Shown here in pieces: positions 28,179 to 37,329 of a stretch of 64,000 nt of DNA. Position numbers and translations under genes: made by a program. The notes under the pieces are model-generated. The model was given only the letters and a program-made list of their open reading frames with translations, did not search any database and was not told where the DNA came from. The stretch comes from Methylorubrum extorquens (GTDB lineage Bacteria > Pseudomonadota > Alphaproteobacteria > Rhizobiales > Beijerinckiaceae), in contig NZ_JALJXF010000001.1 of the NCBI RefSeq assembly GCF_024169925.1, forward strand, positions 564,001 to 628,000, read 5' to 3'. Numbering within the stretch: the stretch's first letter is position 1; each line of letters begins with the position of its first letter.

Positions 28179-31100
28179 GTGCGTGATTCCCTGACCGCGC
28201 TCGCGGGCGCCGTCGTGCTGATTCTCGTGGCGGCCCTTGCGGTGCCGCCGTTCATCGACTGGTCGGCGCATCGCGCGCTGATCGACCGCATGGTGAGCGA
28301 TTCCCTCGGGGCCGGTGCCCGCAGCGAGGGCGCCATCGACCTGCGTCTGCTGCCCTCGCCGCATCTTCGCCTCGCCCGCCTGCGGCTCGGCGCCGAGGAT
28401 GGGCCGGCCCTCGACGCGCAAGCCGTCGACGCGGAGATCGCCCTGGCCCCCCTTCTCAAGGGTGAGGTGCGCTTCGTCCAGACCTCGGTCGAGTGGGCTG
28501 GGCTCAACCTGCCGGTCTCCGACGAGGCGGTGCTCCTGCCGCGCGAACCGCAAACGCTGCGCCGCGACATCGTCATCGACGACCTGCGCATTCGGCGCCT
28601 TACGGTCGCCACGGTACGGACGGGTGAGGCGCCGCAGGAGCAGTTCGCCGCCGAGAACCTGCGCCTCAGGGCGCCCGCGCTCGCCGGGCCCTGGCTGGCG
28701 GAGGGAACGGCGAAGGGCAGCCCGTTCCACATCGCCACCAGCGTGGCCGGCAGCGATGGCGGCCTCTCGCTGAAGCTGACGGGGGGCGGCGACACCATAC
28801 CCCGCCTGGAACTCGATGCGCGCATCACCCTCAAGCCCGAGGACGGGTCGGGTGCGGACGGGGCACGCCGCAGCCTCGTGCCGGAGGCGGAGGGCAGCGC
28901 CCGGCTCACCGTCGGCCCGCCGGTGCAGCCGGCGGGCGCCGCCCTGCCGCTTACCCTGGCGGCCAAGTTCGCGTCGCGCGGCCCCGTGGTGCAGGCCAAG
29001 ACCGTCGATCTCGAACTTGACCCCGGCGGCAAGGCCGCCCGCCTGTCGGGCAGCGGCCGCCTCGATCTGCGCGAGGCCCGGCTCGGCCTGACCCTGCGGA
29101 CCCGCCGCCTCGACCTCGATGGGCTGCTGCTTTCCGGCGGCGCCCGCGGGCTGCTGGCGCAGGGGCTGACATCGGGTGCGCTGGCGCCGCCGCTTCTGCT
29201 TGACCTCGATATCGCCGCCGAGAGTGTCGCCCTCGGCCTCGATGATTGGGCCGATGTCGGGTTTCGCGGCACCTTCGATCGCACCGGCGGCCTCGTGCTG
29301 CGCCGCTTCGAGGGCAGGGCGCCGGGGGCCGCGACCGTCGCAGCAACCGGCGAGGCCGAGCTGTCGGGCTCGCCGCGCTTTACCGGGCATATCGACATCG
29401 CCGCGCGCAACTCGGAGGCCGTCGGGCGCTATCTCGGCCGGATCGGCGCCGAAGAAAGCGTGACGGCGATTCTCGACGGGCGCGCTTTCGAGATCGGCAC
29501 GGACCTCTCGGCGGCCGGCAGCGACCTGTCGCTGCGCAACCTGCGCCTCGCCCTGGGCGAGGCCCGCGTCACCGGCAACGCCCGTTACCTGCGGGCCGAT
29601 GCGAACGGGCGCGGGCGGCTCGATGCACAGCTTTCCGCCAACGGCATCGACATCGCCGAATTGCCCCCCCTCGGTGAGCTCATGTCGGGCCTGCATCGGC
29701 ACGACCTCGGACTGACGCTGAAGGCGCGTGACGTGCGCTATGGACCGGCCGGCGCGCATTCCGGCAACGGCACCATCGCGGTCAGCCTGCAATCGGACGG
29801 GGCCAGCCTCGTCGTCGATACGCTCGACATCGCCGACCTCGCGGGTGCGAGCGCCCAGCTCGCCGGGCGGATCGCGCCGGACGGCTCGGGCCGGATCGAG
29901 GGCCGGGTAACGGCCGGCAAGGCGGCACCGCTGCTGGCCCTGCTGGAGCGCGGCTTCCTGCCCGAGGCCCGCCTCGTGCCACAGAGCGTCCGCCAGAGCG
30001 GATTGGCCCTCGATCTAACCCTGGAACGGGAATCGGGTGAGGCGGATGCGTTGCGCGCATCCGCGAAAGGCAAGGCCGGCGAGGGCGATCTCGACCTTGC
30101 ATTGCTGACTCGCTCCGGCCGAATCGACCGCCTCGACGCGGCGCTGACGATGCAGAGGACCGGCCGCTGGTTCGGCCGCGACGACATTGTCGCCCTGCGC
30201 CAGCCGGGGCGCCTGCGGCTGACCGGCGCCCGGCCCGCCGCCGAGGCCGGACAGGAGGGCACGCCGCCGCTCGCGCTCGGCATCGAAGGCGATCTTGCCG
30301 GCCTCACGGTCGCGACGTCGCGCCCGATCCTGCTCGATGCCCTCGACCGCCCTCCGACCGGTGGCACGCTGCGCTTGGCAGCGCCCGACCTTGCCCCCTT
30401 CCTGATCCTCGCCGGCAGTGCCGGCCCTGTGGCCGGGCCGCTGCCCGTGGCTCTCACCGTGGCCCTGTCGCGCCGGAATGCGGCGCTGCACGCCGACGTC
30501 ACGGGGCAGGTGGCGGGGACCGACCTCACCGCCGCCCTCGACCGCGCCCCGGACGGCGCGCTGACCGGCAGCGCCACGCTCGCCCGCCTGTCCCTGCCGG
30601 CGCTGGTTGCGGCGACGGTCCTGCCCACCGACGGCACCGGACGCTTCGCCGCGGTGCCGGCGCAGCCGCAGGTCAGCCTCGGCCTCAAGATCGGTGGGCT
30701 CGATCTCGGCCGGGGCCTCGTCGCCGACAATGCGAGCCTGACGCTGGTGCGCGAGGGCGACGCGCTGAGCCTGCGCGACCTCTCGGCCGGTCTCGCCGGA
30801 GGGAGGCTGGCCGGCAGCATCACCCTGGCCCGGCCGGCGGGCGCCGCTGCGGTGTCGGGCGAGGGCAGCGTCGAGGGCGCCGATCTGACCGGCCTGATCG
30901 GGGCAAGGCCGATCACCGGCCGGCTCTCGGCAGCCCTGCGGTTCGGCGCCACGGGCGTGAGCCTGAGCGCCCTGGCGAACGATCTTTCGGGCAACGGCGA
31001 GATCCGGCTCGCCGATCTCGCGCTCCCCAGCGCCGACGCGGGCGCCGTGGACCGGGCACTCGGCAAGGCGCTGGCCGAGGACGATCCCTTGCGCGAGGGA

Positions 31101-31709
31101 CGGCTCCAGGCGCTCGTGTCGGAAGAGCTGTCCGCCGGTGCGCTTCGGGCCAAGGGGCCGATTTCGGCCCCCTTCACTCTCTCGGCCGGCACCCTGCGCA
31201 CGGGCCCATTCGGCATCGATCTCGGCTCGGCGCGCTGGAACGGCACGCTTCAGGTCGATCTGCGCGGTCGTGCTCTCGACGCCCGCGGCGCCCTGACGGC
31301 GGCGGCCGGGCCGAAGGGCTGGTCCGGAGCGGCGCCCTCGATCCAGCTCGGGTTCGGCGGGCCGCTCACCGCGCCCGAGCGGCGGCTCGACGCGGCGCCT
31401 CTGACGACGGGCCTTGCCGCCCTCGTGCTCCAGCGCGAACTCGAGAAGATCGAGCTGTTCGATGCCGACCAGAGCGAGCGCCAGCGCCGCCGCGCCCGCA
31501 TCGAGATGGACCGCGCCCGGATCGCCGCCGAGGAGGCGGCCCGGCAGGCCCGGATCAAGGCGCAGCAGGCCGCCGCCGAGGAGGCAGCGCGCCAAGCCCG
31601 CCAGCGCGAGGCTGAGGAAGCCGCCCGCCGCGCCCGGATCGAAGCCGAGCCGGCGCCTGCTCCGGAGGCGCAGCCGCTCGATATCAGCCCGCCCGGCGCG
31701 AGGCCGTAA
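28179..31709 (+). CDS. AsmA-family inner-membrane/periplasmic protein
   Basis: 1176-residue AsmA-like protein from a GTG start. A single N-terminal membrane helix (about 7-25, LAGAVVLILVAALAVPPFI) is followed by the family's IDWSAHRALIDRMVSDSLGA opening and a very long periplasmic beta-rich region. An AsmA C-terminal domain is near residues 750-1090. The last 90 residues form a charged Ala/Arg/Glu coiled coil with repeated EEAARQAR/RARIEAE units and a Pro-rich end. AsmA relatives such as TamB and YhdP move or organise lipids between membranes. The tail is unusual for the family. Confidence 0.86.
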   Translation: MRDSLTALAGAVVLILVAALAVPPFIDWSAHRALIDRMVSDSLGAGARSEGAIDLRLLPSPHLRLARLRLGAEDGPALDAQAVDAEIALAPLLKGEVRFVQTSVEWAGLNLPVSDEAVLLPREPQTLRRDIVIDDLRIRRLTVATVRTGEAPQEQFAAENLRLRAPALAGPWLAEGTAKGSPFHIATSVAGSDGGLSLKLTGGGDTIPRLELDARITLKPEDGSGADGARRSLVPEAEGSARLTVGPPVQPAGAALPLTLAAKFASRGPVVQAKTVDLELDPGGKAARLSGSGRLDLREARLGLTLRTRRLDLDGLLLSGGARGLLAQGLTSGALAPPLLLDLDIAAESVALGLDDWADVGFRGTFDRTGGLVLRRFEGRAPGAATVAATGEAELSGSPRFTGHIDIAARNSEAVGRYLGRIGAEESVTAILDGRAFEIGTDLSAAGSDLSLRNLRLALGEARVTGNARYLRADANGRGRLDAQLSANGIDIAELPPLGELMSGLHRHDLGLTLKARDVRYGPAGAHSGNGTIAVSLQSDGASLVVDTLDIADLAGASAQLAGRIAPDGSGRIEGRVTAGKAAPLLALLERGFLPEARLVPQSVRQSGLALDLTLERESGEADALRASAKGKAGEGDLDLALLTRSGRIDRLDAALTMQRTGRWFGRDDIVALRQPGRLRLTGARPAAEAGQEGTPPLALGIEGDLAGLTVATSRPILLDALDRPPTGGTLRLAAPDLAPFLILAGSAGPVAGPLPVALTVALSRRNAALHADVTGQVAGTDLTAALDRAPDGALTGSATLARLSLPALVAATVLPTDGTGRFAAVPAQPQVSLGLKIGGLDLGRGLVADNASLTLVREGDALSLRDLSAGLAGGRLAGSITLARPAGAAAVSGEGSVEGADLTGLIGARPITGRLSAALRFGATGVSLSALANDLSGNGEIRLADLALPSADAGAVDRALGKALAEDDPLREGRLQALVSEELSAGALRAKGPISAPFTLSAGTLRTGPFGIDLGSARWNGTLQVDLRGRALDARGALTAAAGPKGWSGAAPSIQLGFGGPLTAPERRLDAAPLTTGLAALVLQRELEKIELFDADQSERQRRRARIEMDRARIAAEEAARQARIKAQQAAAEEAARQARQREAEEAARRARIEAEPAPAPEAQPLDISPPGARP

Positions 31710-31775
31710 GAGCGAGCGCGGGGCGATCACGGACCGCCGTTTTCTTAAATGACGGAATTGGTCTGTCGGACGACA

Positions 31776-31794
31776 GAGAGAGTGCTACTCTCTC
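31776..31794. promoter_or_regulatory. Perfect palindrome immediately before putA start
   Basis: GAGAGAGT (31776-31783) and ACTCTCTC (31787-31794) form a perfect 8-bp inverted repeat, spacer GCT. It ends 2 bp before the ATG at 31797. It may be an operator for a proline-responsive regulator or an RNA stem over the initiation site. Confidence 0.5.
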
Positions 31795-31796
31795 AT

Positions 31797-34700
31797 ATGA
31801 CCGATGGTCCGATGTCTCCGTCGCGTTTTCAGGCCTGCTATGCCCCGGACGATGCCGCCTTGGCGGAGGCGTTGCTGTGGGAGGCGCCCCTGCCGGCGGC
31901 CACGGAGGCGGCGGTCGATCGGCTCGCCTCCGACCTGATCGGCGCGATCCGCGCGGATGCCGGCCACGGCGCCGTCGAGGCCTTGCTGCGGGAATATGCG
32001 CTGACGACCCGCGAGGGTCTCGCCCTCATGAGCCTCGCCGAGGCACTCCTGCGGGTGCCCGATGCGGCCACCGCCGACCGGCTGATCGCCGACAAGCTGC
32101 GCGAGGGTGATTTCGCCCATCACGCGGTGCGGTCGGAGAGCGGTCTTGCCCAGGCCGCGTCCTGGGCGCTCGGCCTCGGCGCCCGCCTCGTCGGCCCGCA
32201 GGACACGCCCGAGGCGACGCTGGGAAGCATGGTCCGCCGCCTCGGCCGCCCGGCCGTGCGCGCGGCGGCCCACCGGGCGATGCGGGTGATGGGCGGGCAA
32301 TTCGTGTTGGCCGAGGAGATCGGCGCGGCACTCAAGCGGGCCGGCTCGGGCGCGGCCCGCCGTTCCCGCTTCTCCTTCGACATGCTCGGCGAGGGCGCCC
32401 GCACGGCCGACGACGCCGAGAGCTACCGCCAAGCCTATGCCCGCGCCATCGCCCGGATCGGGCGGGAGGCCGGCAACGCGCCGATTCCGGCCCGGCCGGG
32501 CATCTCGGTGAAGCTCTCGGCGCTGCATCCGCGCTATGCCCCGACGCAAGCGGCGCGGGTGATGGCCGAGCTGGTGCCGGTGGTGCGCGACCTCGCCCGC
32601 GACGCCCGCGCCCACGACCTCAACTTCACCCTCGACGCCGAGGAGGCGGAGCGGCTCGAACTCTCCCTCGACGTGTTCGCCGCCGTGTTGGCCGATCCGG
32701 CGCTCGCCGGCTGGGACGGGTTCGGGCTGGCGATCCAGGCCTATTCGAAGCGCTGCCTTCCGGTGATCGACCATGTCGCGGAACTCGCCGAGCGGCACGA
32801 CCGGCGGCTGATGGTACGCCTCGTCAAGGGCGCCTACTGGGACACGGAAGTGAAGCTCGCCCAGACGCAAGGGGTGGCCGACTATCCCGTCTTCACCCGC
32901 AAGGCGATGACGGACCTGAACTATCTGGCCGCCGCCCGGCGGCTGCTGGCGCTGCGCCCGCGCCTCTACCCGCAATTTGCCACGCACAACGCGCTGACCG
33001 TGGCGAGCGTGCTCGGCCTGGCCGGGCTACTCGATCGTCCGGCGGACGAGGAGGCCGGCTTCGAGTTCCAGCGCCTGCACGGCATGGGCGAGGCGCTCTA
33101 TCAGCGGCTCGCCGAGCGGGCGCCGGGCATCGGCCAGCGGGTCTACGCGCCCGTCGGCGGCCACCGCGAGCTGCTTGCCTATCTCGTCCGCCGGCTGCTG
33201 GAGAACGGCGCGAACTCCTCCTTCGTCGCCCGCGCCGCCGATCCCGCGGTGCCGGTGGCCGACCTTCTCGCCCGGCCTCAGGCCCTGGTGGAGACGCCTT
33301 CGCAGGCTCGGCACCCCAAGATCCCGCTGCCGCGCGACCTATTCGGGCGCGAGCGCCGTAATTCGCCGGGGCTCGCCTTCGGCGACGGCGCGGCGCTGCA
33401 GCGATGGACCGAGGCCGTCGCGAGGGGCGCCGGCCCCGCCGAGGCCGCGCCGATCATCGACGGGACCGCCCAGACCGGCCGTGCCCGAAAGGTGGTCAGC
33501 CCCATCGACGGCGCGGCGCTCGGCAGCGTCATTGAGGCGGACCCCGCCACCGCCGCGCTCGCCATGGCGGCAGCCGCGCGGGGGTTCCCGGCCTGGGCCT
33601 CGACGCCCGCCCGCACGCGGGCCGCCTGCCTCGAGCGAGCCGTCGACGCCTTCGTGCGGGAGCAGGACCGGCTCCTGCACCTGCTGCAAGCCGAGGCCGG
33701 CAAGACCCTCGACGATGCCGTGGCCGAGTGGCGCGAGGCGATCGACTTCCTGCGCTATTACGCGGCGCAGGGCCGGGATTTGTTCTGCGAACCGCAGAGC
33801 CTGCCCGGCCCGGCGGGCGAGGCCAACAGCCTGCGCCTCGTCGGCCGGGGGGTGTTCGTCGCGGTCTCGCCCTGGAATTTCCCGCTCGCGATCTTCACCG
33901 GGCAGGTCGCCGCGGCGCTGATGGCCGGCAACGCCGTCGTCGCCAAGCCGGCCCCGCAGACGCCGCTGGCGGCGGACCTCGCCGTGCGCCTGCTCCACAC
34001 GGCCGGCATTCCGGGAAGCGCCCTGCACCTCGTCCCCGGCGGACCGGAGACCGGCGCCGCGCTGATCGAGCATCCGGCCCTGTCCGGCGTCGTCTTCACC
34101 GGCTCCACGGCGACGGCGCAGCGGATCAACCGGGCGCTGGCCGCCCGCGACGGCGCGATCCTGCCGCTGATCGCCGAGACCGGCGGCATCAACGCGATGA
34201 TCGTCGATGCCACGGCGCTCCCCGAGCAGGTGGCCGACGACGTGGTGGTCTCGGCCTTCCGCTCCGCCGGCCAGCGCTGCTCGGCCCTGCGCCTGCTCCT
34301 CGTGCAGGAGGACGTCGCCGACAGGATGATCGCGGCGGTGGCCGGCGCGGCGCGGGAGCTGACGGTCGGCGACCCCCGCGATTTGGCCACCGATCTCGGT
34401 CCGGTGATCGACGCCGGGGCGAAGGAACGGCTCGACGCGCACATCCTGGCCATGAAGGCCTCGGCGAGGGAGCACTTTGCCGGCGCGGCGCCGGGCGGCC
34501 TCTATGTGGCGCCCCACATCTTCGAGATCGGCGGCGTCGCCGATCTGCGGCAGGAGGTGTTCGGGCCGATCCTCCACGTCGCCCGCTACCCGGCGGACGG
34601 CCTCGGCTCGGTCATCGCGGCGATCCGGGCCGGCGGCTACGGGCTCACCCTCGGCATCCATTCGCGGATCGAGGAGACTGCCGAGCGCATCGCCGAGGCC

Positions 34701-34904
34701 CTGCCGCACGGCAACGTCTACGTGAACCGCAACATGATCGGCGCCGTCGTCGGCAGCCAGCCCTTCGGCGGCTCCGGCCTGTCGGGCACCGGCCCGAAGG
34801 CCGGCGGTCCCCATTATCTCGCTCGCTTCGCCACGGAGCGGACGCTGACCGTCAACACCGCTGCTGCGGGCGGCAGCGTCGGCCTCATCACCCTGGAAGG
34901 CTGA
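31797..34904 (+). CDS. putA: Bifunctional proline dehydrogenase / glutamate-semialdehyde dehydrogenase
   Basis: About 1035 residues, oxidising proline to glutamate in two steps. The FAD-dependent proline dehydrogenase half contains the conserved barrel blocks (GISVKLSALHPRY, LMVRLVKGAYWDTEVK, YPQFATHNALTVASV). The NAD-dependent dehydrogenase half has Glu794 (LIAETGGINAMI) and catalytic Cys828 (SAGQRCSALRLL). No N-terminal ribbon-helix-helix domain is present, so it is a short type-A PutA that cannot act as its own repressor. ATGs at 31749, 31797 and 31812 are in frame. I chose 31797 because the palindrome at 31776-31794 lies just before it and similarity begins near MSPSRFQ (31812). Confidence 0.94.
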   Translation: MTDGPMSPSRFQACYAPDDAALAEALLWEAPLPAATEAAVDRLASDLIGAIRADAGHGAVEALLREYALTTREGLALMSLAEALLRVPDAATADRLIADKLREGDFAHHAVRSESGLAQAASWALGLGARLVGPQDTPEATLGSMVRRLGRPAVRAAAHRAMRVMGGQFVLAEEIGAALKRAGSGAARRSRFSFDMLGEGARTADDAESYRQAYARAIARIGREAGNAPIPARPGISVKLSALHPRYAPTQAARVMAELVPVVRDLARDARAHDLNFTLDAEEAERLELSLDVFAAVLADPALAGWDGFGLAIQAYSKRCLPVIDHVAELAERHDRRLMVRLVKGAYWDTEVKLAQTQGVADYPVFTRKAMTDLNYLAAARRLLALRPRLYPQFATHNALTVASVLGLAGLLDRPADEEAGFEFQRLHGMGEALYQRLAERAPGIGQRVYAPVGGHRELLAYLVRRLLENGANSSFVARAADPAVPVADLLARPQALVETPSQARHPKIPLPRDLFGRERRNSPGLAFGDGAALQRWTEAVARGAGPAEAAPIIDGTAQTGRARKVVSPIDGAALGSVIEADPATAALAMAAAARGFPAWASTPARTRAACLERAVDAFVREQDRLLHLLQAEAGKTLDDAVAEWREAIDFLRYYAAQGRDLFCEPQSLPGPAGEANSLRLVGRGVFVAVSPWNFPLAIFTGQVAAALMAGNAVVAKPAPQTPLAADLAVRLLHTAGIPGSALHLVPGGPETGAALIEHPALSGVVFTGSTATAQRINRALAARDGAILPLIAETGGINAMIVDATALPEQVADDVVVSAFRSAGQRCSALRLLLVQEDVADRMIAAVAGAARELTVGDPRDLATDLGPVIDAGAKERLDAHILAMKASAREHFAGAAPGGLYVAPHIFEIGGVADLRQEVFGPILHVARYPADGLGSVIAAIRAGGYGLTLGIHSRIEETAERIAEALPHGNVYVNRNMIGAVVGSQPFGGSGLSGTGPKAGGPHYLARFATERTLTVNTAAAGGSVGLITLEG

Positions 34905-34910
34905 GGGAGC

Positions 34911-35153
34911 TCAGTCCTCCGCGACCTTGGCCACCGGCCGGTCGTTGCCCTGCGCGGTCTCGTCGTGCCACTGGCCGCTCCCGTCCTGGTAGCGGATGCC
35001 CTCGGTCGAGCCTGGAACCTGCTGCTCGGCGGCTGCGGCCTGCGCCGCCTGCAACGCCTCCGCCCGGCTCGGGAAGGTCTCCGAGAACACGTCGCCAACC
35101 TTGTAGGCGAAGCCGCCGTCGTGCTCGACGATGTGGTAGGTCACCTCGGTCAT
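34911..35153 (-). CDS. DUF2188-like small protein
   Basis: 80-residue cytoplasmic protein. The pattern VTYHIVEHDGGFAYKVGDVFSETFPSR followed by an Ala-rich helix resembles the DUF2188 family, whose members are small and of unknown function. It ends 6 bp from the putA stop in convergent orientation. The next minus-strand gene ends at 35242, 88 bp upstream. Confidence 0.7.
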   Translation of the reverse strand: MTEVTYHIVEHDGGFAYKVGDVFSETFPSRAEALQAAQAAAAEQQVPGSTEGIRYQDGSGQWHDETAQGNDRPVAKVAED

Positions 35154-35241
35154 CGCAAAATCCCGTTCGCTTCCAACGTGTTTCGTTGCACGTGCTGGAG
35201 CCCGAACCGGCCAGGATGCCGTAGGTTCCGTTTCACCCCTC

Positions 35242-35469
35242 TCAATGCCGGGTCGGCGGACGGCGCGGGAGGCGGGCCACAGCGGCTTCGCAGCCGGCGA
35301 TCAGGGAGCCGCGCACGTCGTCCCGATCGAAGCCGACGCCTTCCGGAAAGGCGACGACGTGAGCCTCGGTCCAGCCTTCGGGCCGGATATGCGCAATCCA
35401 GCCCTCCGGCGTCCGCTCGAAGCGAACCTCGTAGACGGTGCCGTCCTGCTCGAAACTGTGCGGTTCCAT
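35242..35469 (-). CDS. Hypothetical small protein (DUF1902-like style)
   Basis: 75-residue protein starting MEPHSFEQDGTVYEVRFERT. It is mostly short beta strands followed by a helix (DRDDVRGSLIAGCEAAVARLP), with an Arg/Pro-rich end. I do not recognise it with certainty; the fold pattern is like small antitoxin- or HicB-style proteins, but there is no partner gene. The start at 35469 was chosen because upstream in-frame sequence is Arg-rich shadow coding. Confidence 0.5.
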   Translation of the reverse strand: MEPHSFEQDGTVYEVRFERTPEGWIAHIRPEGWTEAHVVAFPEGVGFDRDDVRGSLIAGCEAAVARLPRRPPTRH

Positions 35470-35582
35470 GACGCGATCTTTGGCTCGATCTTTCCGGCCG
35501 CAATGATGACGCGGCCGGCTGGCATGTGGGGAGGCGCCCCGTGCCGGCGCGAGTCCCCGACGACCGGAAAATCTTGCCGCCG

Positions 35583-35819
35583 ATGCGCTCCAGCACCGTC
35601 TTCGCCGCCGCGAGCCTCTGCCTCGCGGCCCTGCCATGCCGGGCCCAAGGCGTGCCACCGAACCCCTTCGCCTCGAACTACCCCTCGAGCGGCCCGTCCG
35701 CAGCGCCGCTCATGGCCGAGCGGGAGCGGCGCCTTCAGGCTCCGCGCGCCCGGCGTCCCCTACCGTCGGGGCGGATCGAGCGCGGGTTGCTGCCGCCGGC
35801 CGACATTCCGGGCCGGTAG
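35583..35819 (+). CDS. Small secreted protein, Pro/Arg-rich
   Basis: 78-residue protein. A signal peptide (MRSSTVFAAASLCLAALPCRAQG, cleavage near residue 21) precedes a short Pro- and Arg-rich mature region with no recognisable domain. The stop is 18 bp from the end of the convergent glutathione peroxidase gene. I do not recognise it beyond the secretion signal. Confidence 0.55.
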   Translation: MRSSTVFAAASLCLAALPCRAQGVPPNPFASNYPSSGPSAAPLMAERERRLQAPRARRPLPSGRIERGLLPPADIPGR

Positions 35820-35837
35820 AACCACACGGACCTTCGC

Positions 35838-36392
35838 TCAGGCCTGCCCCAGTTCCGCGACGATGGCACTGACGATGCGCGGATCGCTCGGATCGACCTG
35901 GGTCGCGAAGGCGGCGCGCAGGGTGCCGTCACGGCCGACGAGGTACTTGTGGAAGTTCCATTGCGGGCTCTGCCCCGGCTTCTGCTCGGCCGCCCAGCGG
36001 TAGAACGGATGGGCGGACGGCCCCCGGACATGGGTCTTGTCCGTGACCGGGAAGGTGACGCCGTGATTCTTTCGCGCGGCCTCGGCGATGGCGGCGCCGT
36101 CGAGCGGCTCCTGATTGCCGAAATCGGGCGACGGCACCGCGATCACCGTCAGGCCCCGCGCGCCGAAGCGTGTCCAGAGGCCTTGAAGGCCAACGAATTG
36201 CGGGGCGTAGCCGCAAGCGGTCGCGGTGTTGACCACGAGGATGGGTTTGCCGGCATAGGCCGAGAGTGGAAGGCCGCCTCCCTCCGGTTTGTCGAAGGCG
36301 AAGGCGCCCGCCGGCCCGGCTTCCGCGGCATGGGCGCGGCCCGCCGCGAGAACGGCGAGCATCGCGAGGCAGTCCCGGCGGCGAATCGTCAT
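35838..36392 (-). CDS. Exported glutathione peroxidase-family protein
   Basis: 184-residue thiol peroxidase of the GPx/BtuE family. The catalytic tetrad is visible: Cys60 (NTATACGYAPQFVGL), Gln94 (FGNQEP), and Trp145-Asn146 (QWNFHKYLV). The active residue is cysteine, not selenocysteine. An N-terminal signal peptide (about 1-23, RRR at 4-6, hydrophobic core, AHA cleavage) indicates export, which is less usual for bacterial GPx and suggests periplasmic peroxide defence. The reductant (probably thioredoxin-like) is not encoded nearby. Confidence 0.9.
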   Translation of the reverse strand: MTIRRRDCLAMLAVLAAGRAHAAEAGPAGAFAFDKPEGGGLPLSAYAGKPILVVNTATACGYAPQFVGLQGLWTRFGARGLTVIAVPSPDFGNQEPLDGAAIAEAARKNHGVTFPVTDKTHVRGPSAHPFYRWAAEQKPGQSPQWNFHKYLVGRDGTLRAAFATQVDPSDPRIVSAIVAELGQA

Positions 36393-36483
36393 GGCGTTGG
36401 TCCTCCGGCGCGGAGGCTGCCATACCCGGCCTACCGTCGGGTACGGGCCCCATCGTCGCGGGCGCGGCGATGGGGAGGCGGGA

Positions 36484-36954
36484 TCAGCCGGCGCGGGCCG
36501 CCATCGCCTCGCGGACCGAAGAGGCGACGGCCTCCTCCGGGCCCAGGGAGGAGATCAGCAGCGCGTCCGCCGGCACGAGGTCGGCACAGTCGTTGACCGC
36601 CGAGTCGCAGGCGACGACGATGCCGAGATTCGGTCGCAATGCGCGCGCTTCGGCGGCGAGCTCGCTGAGGCCGAGCGCGCCATGCAGTTCGGCATCGGTC
36701 ACCAGAACATCGACGGGCAGGCCGAGCACCAGCACCGTGAGGGCATCGACGGCCGAATCAACGGAGATGGCGCTGTAGCCGGCCCGGCGGATCTGCCCGT
36801 TGATCTCATCGCGCCACTGCTTGCGGCGTCCGGCGACCAGCACCTGGACCCCGTAGCAACTGCGCGGGGCCGCGTTGCCACCCACCTGTCCATCCGAGCG
36901 GACGGGATCGAGGTCGATGGTCGCTTCCTCACGATCTTGGGTGCGCTGCATCAT
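36484..36954 (-). CDS. Degenerate receiver-like protein
   Basis: 156-residue protein with a 30-residue polar leader and a single CheY-like receiver fold. Asp87 (DVLVTDAEL) occupies the phospho-acceptor position. The acidic pair at the end of strand 1 is replaced by Gly-Arg (VLVAGRRKQ), and the late Lys-Pro is absent (ISSLGPEE). It has no output domain. It could be a stand-alone pseudo-receiver that does not use standard phosphotransfer. Two adjacent ATG codons (36954, 36951) are possible starts. Confidence 0.65.
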   Translation of the reverse strand: MMQRTQDREEATIDLDPVRSDGQVGGNAAPRSCYGVQVLVAGRRKQWRDEINGQIRRAGYSAISVDSAVDALTVLVLGLPVDVLVTDAELHGALGLSELAAEARALRPNLGIVVACDSAVNDCADLVPADALLISSLGPEEAVASSVREAMAARAG

Positions 36955-37329
36955 TCTAGGTTAAGCAGGTTGCGTAAGGCATACAAGCGGCAACGCTCGA
37001 CCGTGGCGAAGGTGCATTTTTCGAGACACAGTTTCCGCAACAGATTTCGAGGGCGGATTCGACAGGCCTTTGTCTTCTGCATCGTTGAGTTGCATCGCTG
37101 AAAAACGAGCTATCCCGACCCAACCGGTCTGCGCCCCGCATGAGAAGCGCCGGGGAGACGCCGTCTCACGGCCGGGGGCCTTACCGCGCGTGTTGACGTG
37201 AGGCCCGGAGGACGCAAGACAGCGACCCGCGACCATGACGTTCATGCCCGTGTCGCCTGCGCATGCGAGGCCGCCCCTCCCGATGCGGCCGAATGGGCGA
37301 GAGCGGGTACGAGACGGAGCCGACGAACG
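36955..37329. promoter_or_regulatory. Divergent intergenic region upstream of argJ
   Basis: 375 bp between the receiver-like gene and argJ. It must carry both promoters. I see only a small hairpin (GAGAC, GCC, GTCTC at 37155-37167). In-frame ATG/GTG codons ahead of argJ exist from 37198, but the protein similarity begins at 37330. No other gene is convincing. Confidence 0.4.
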
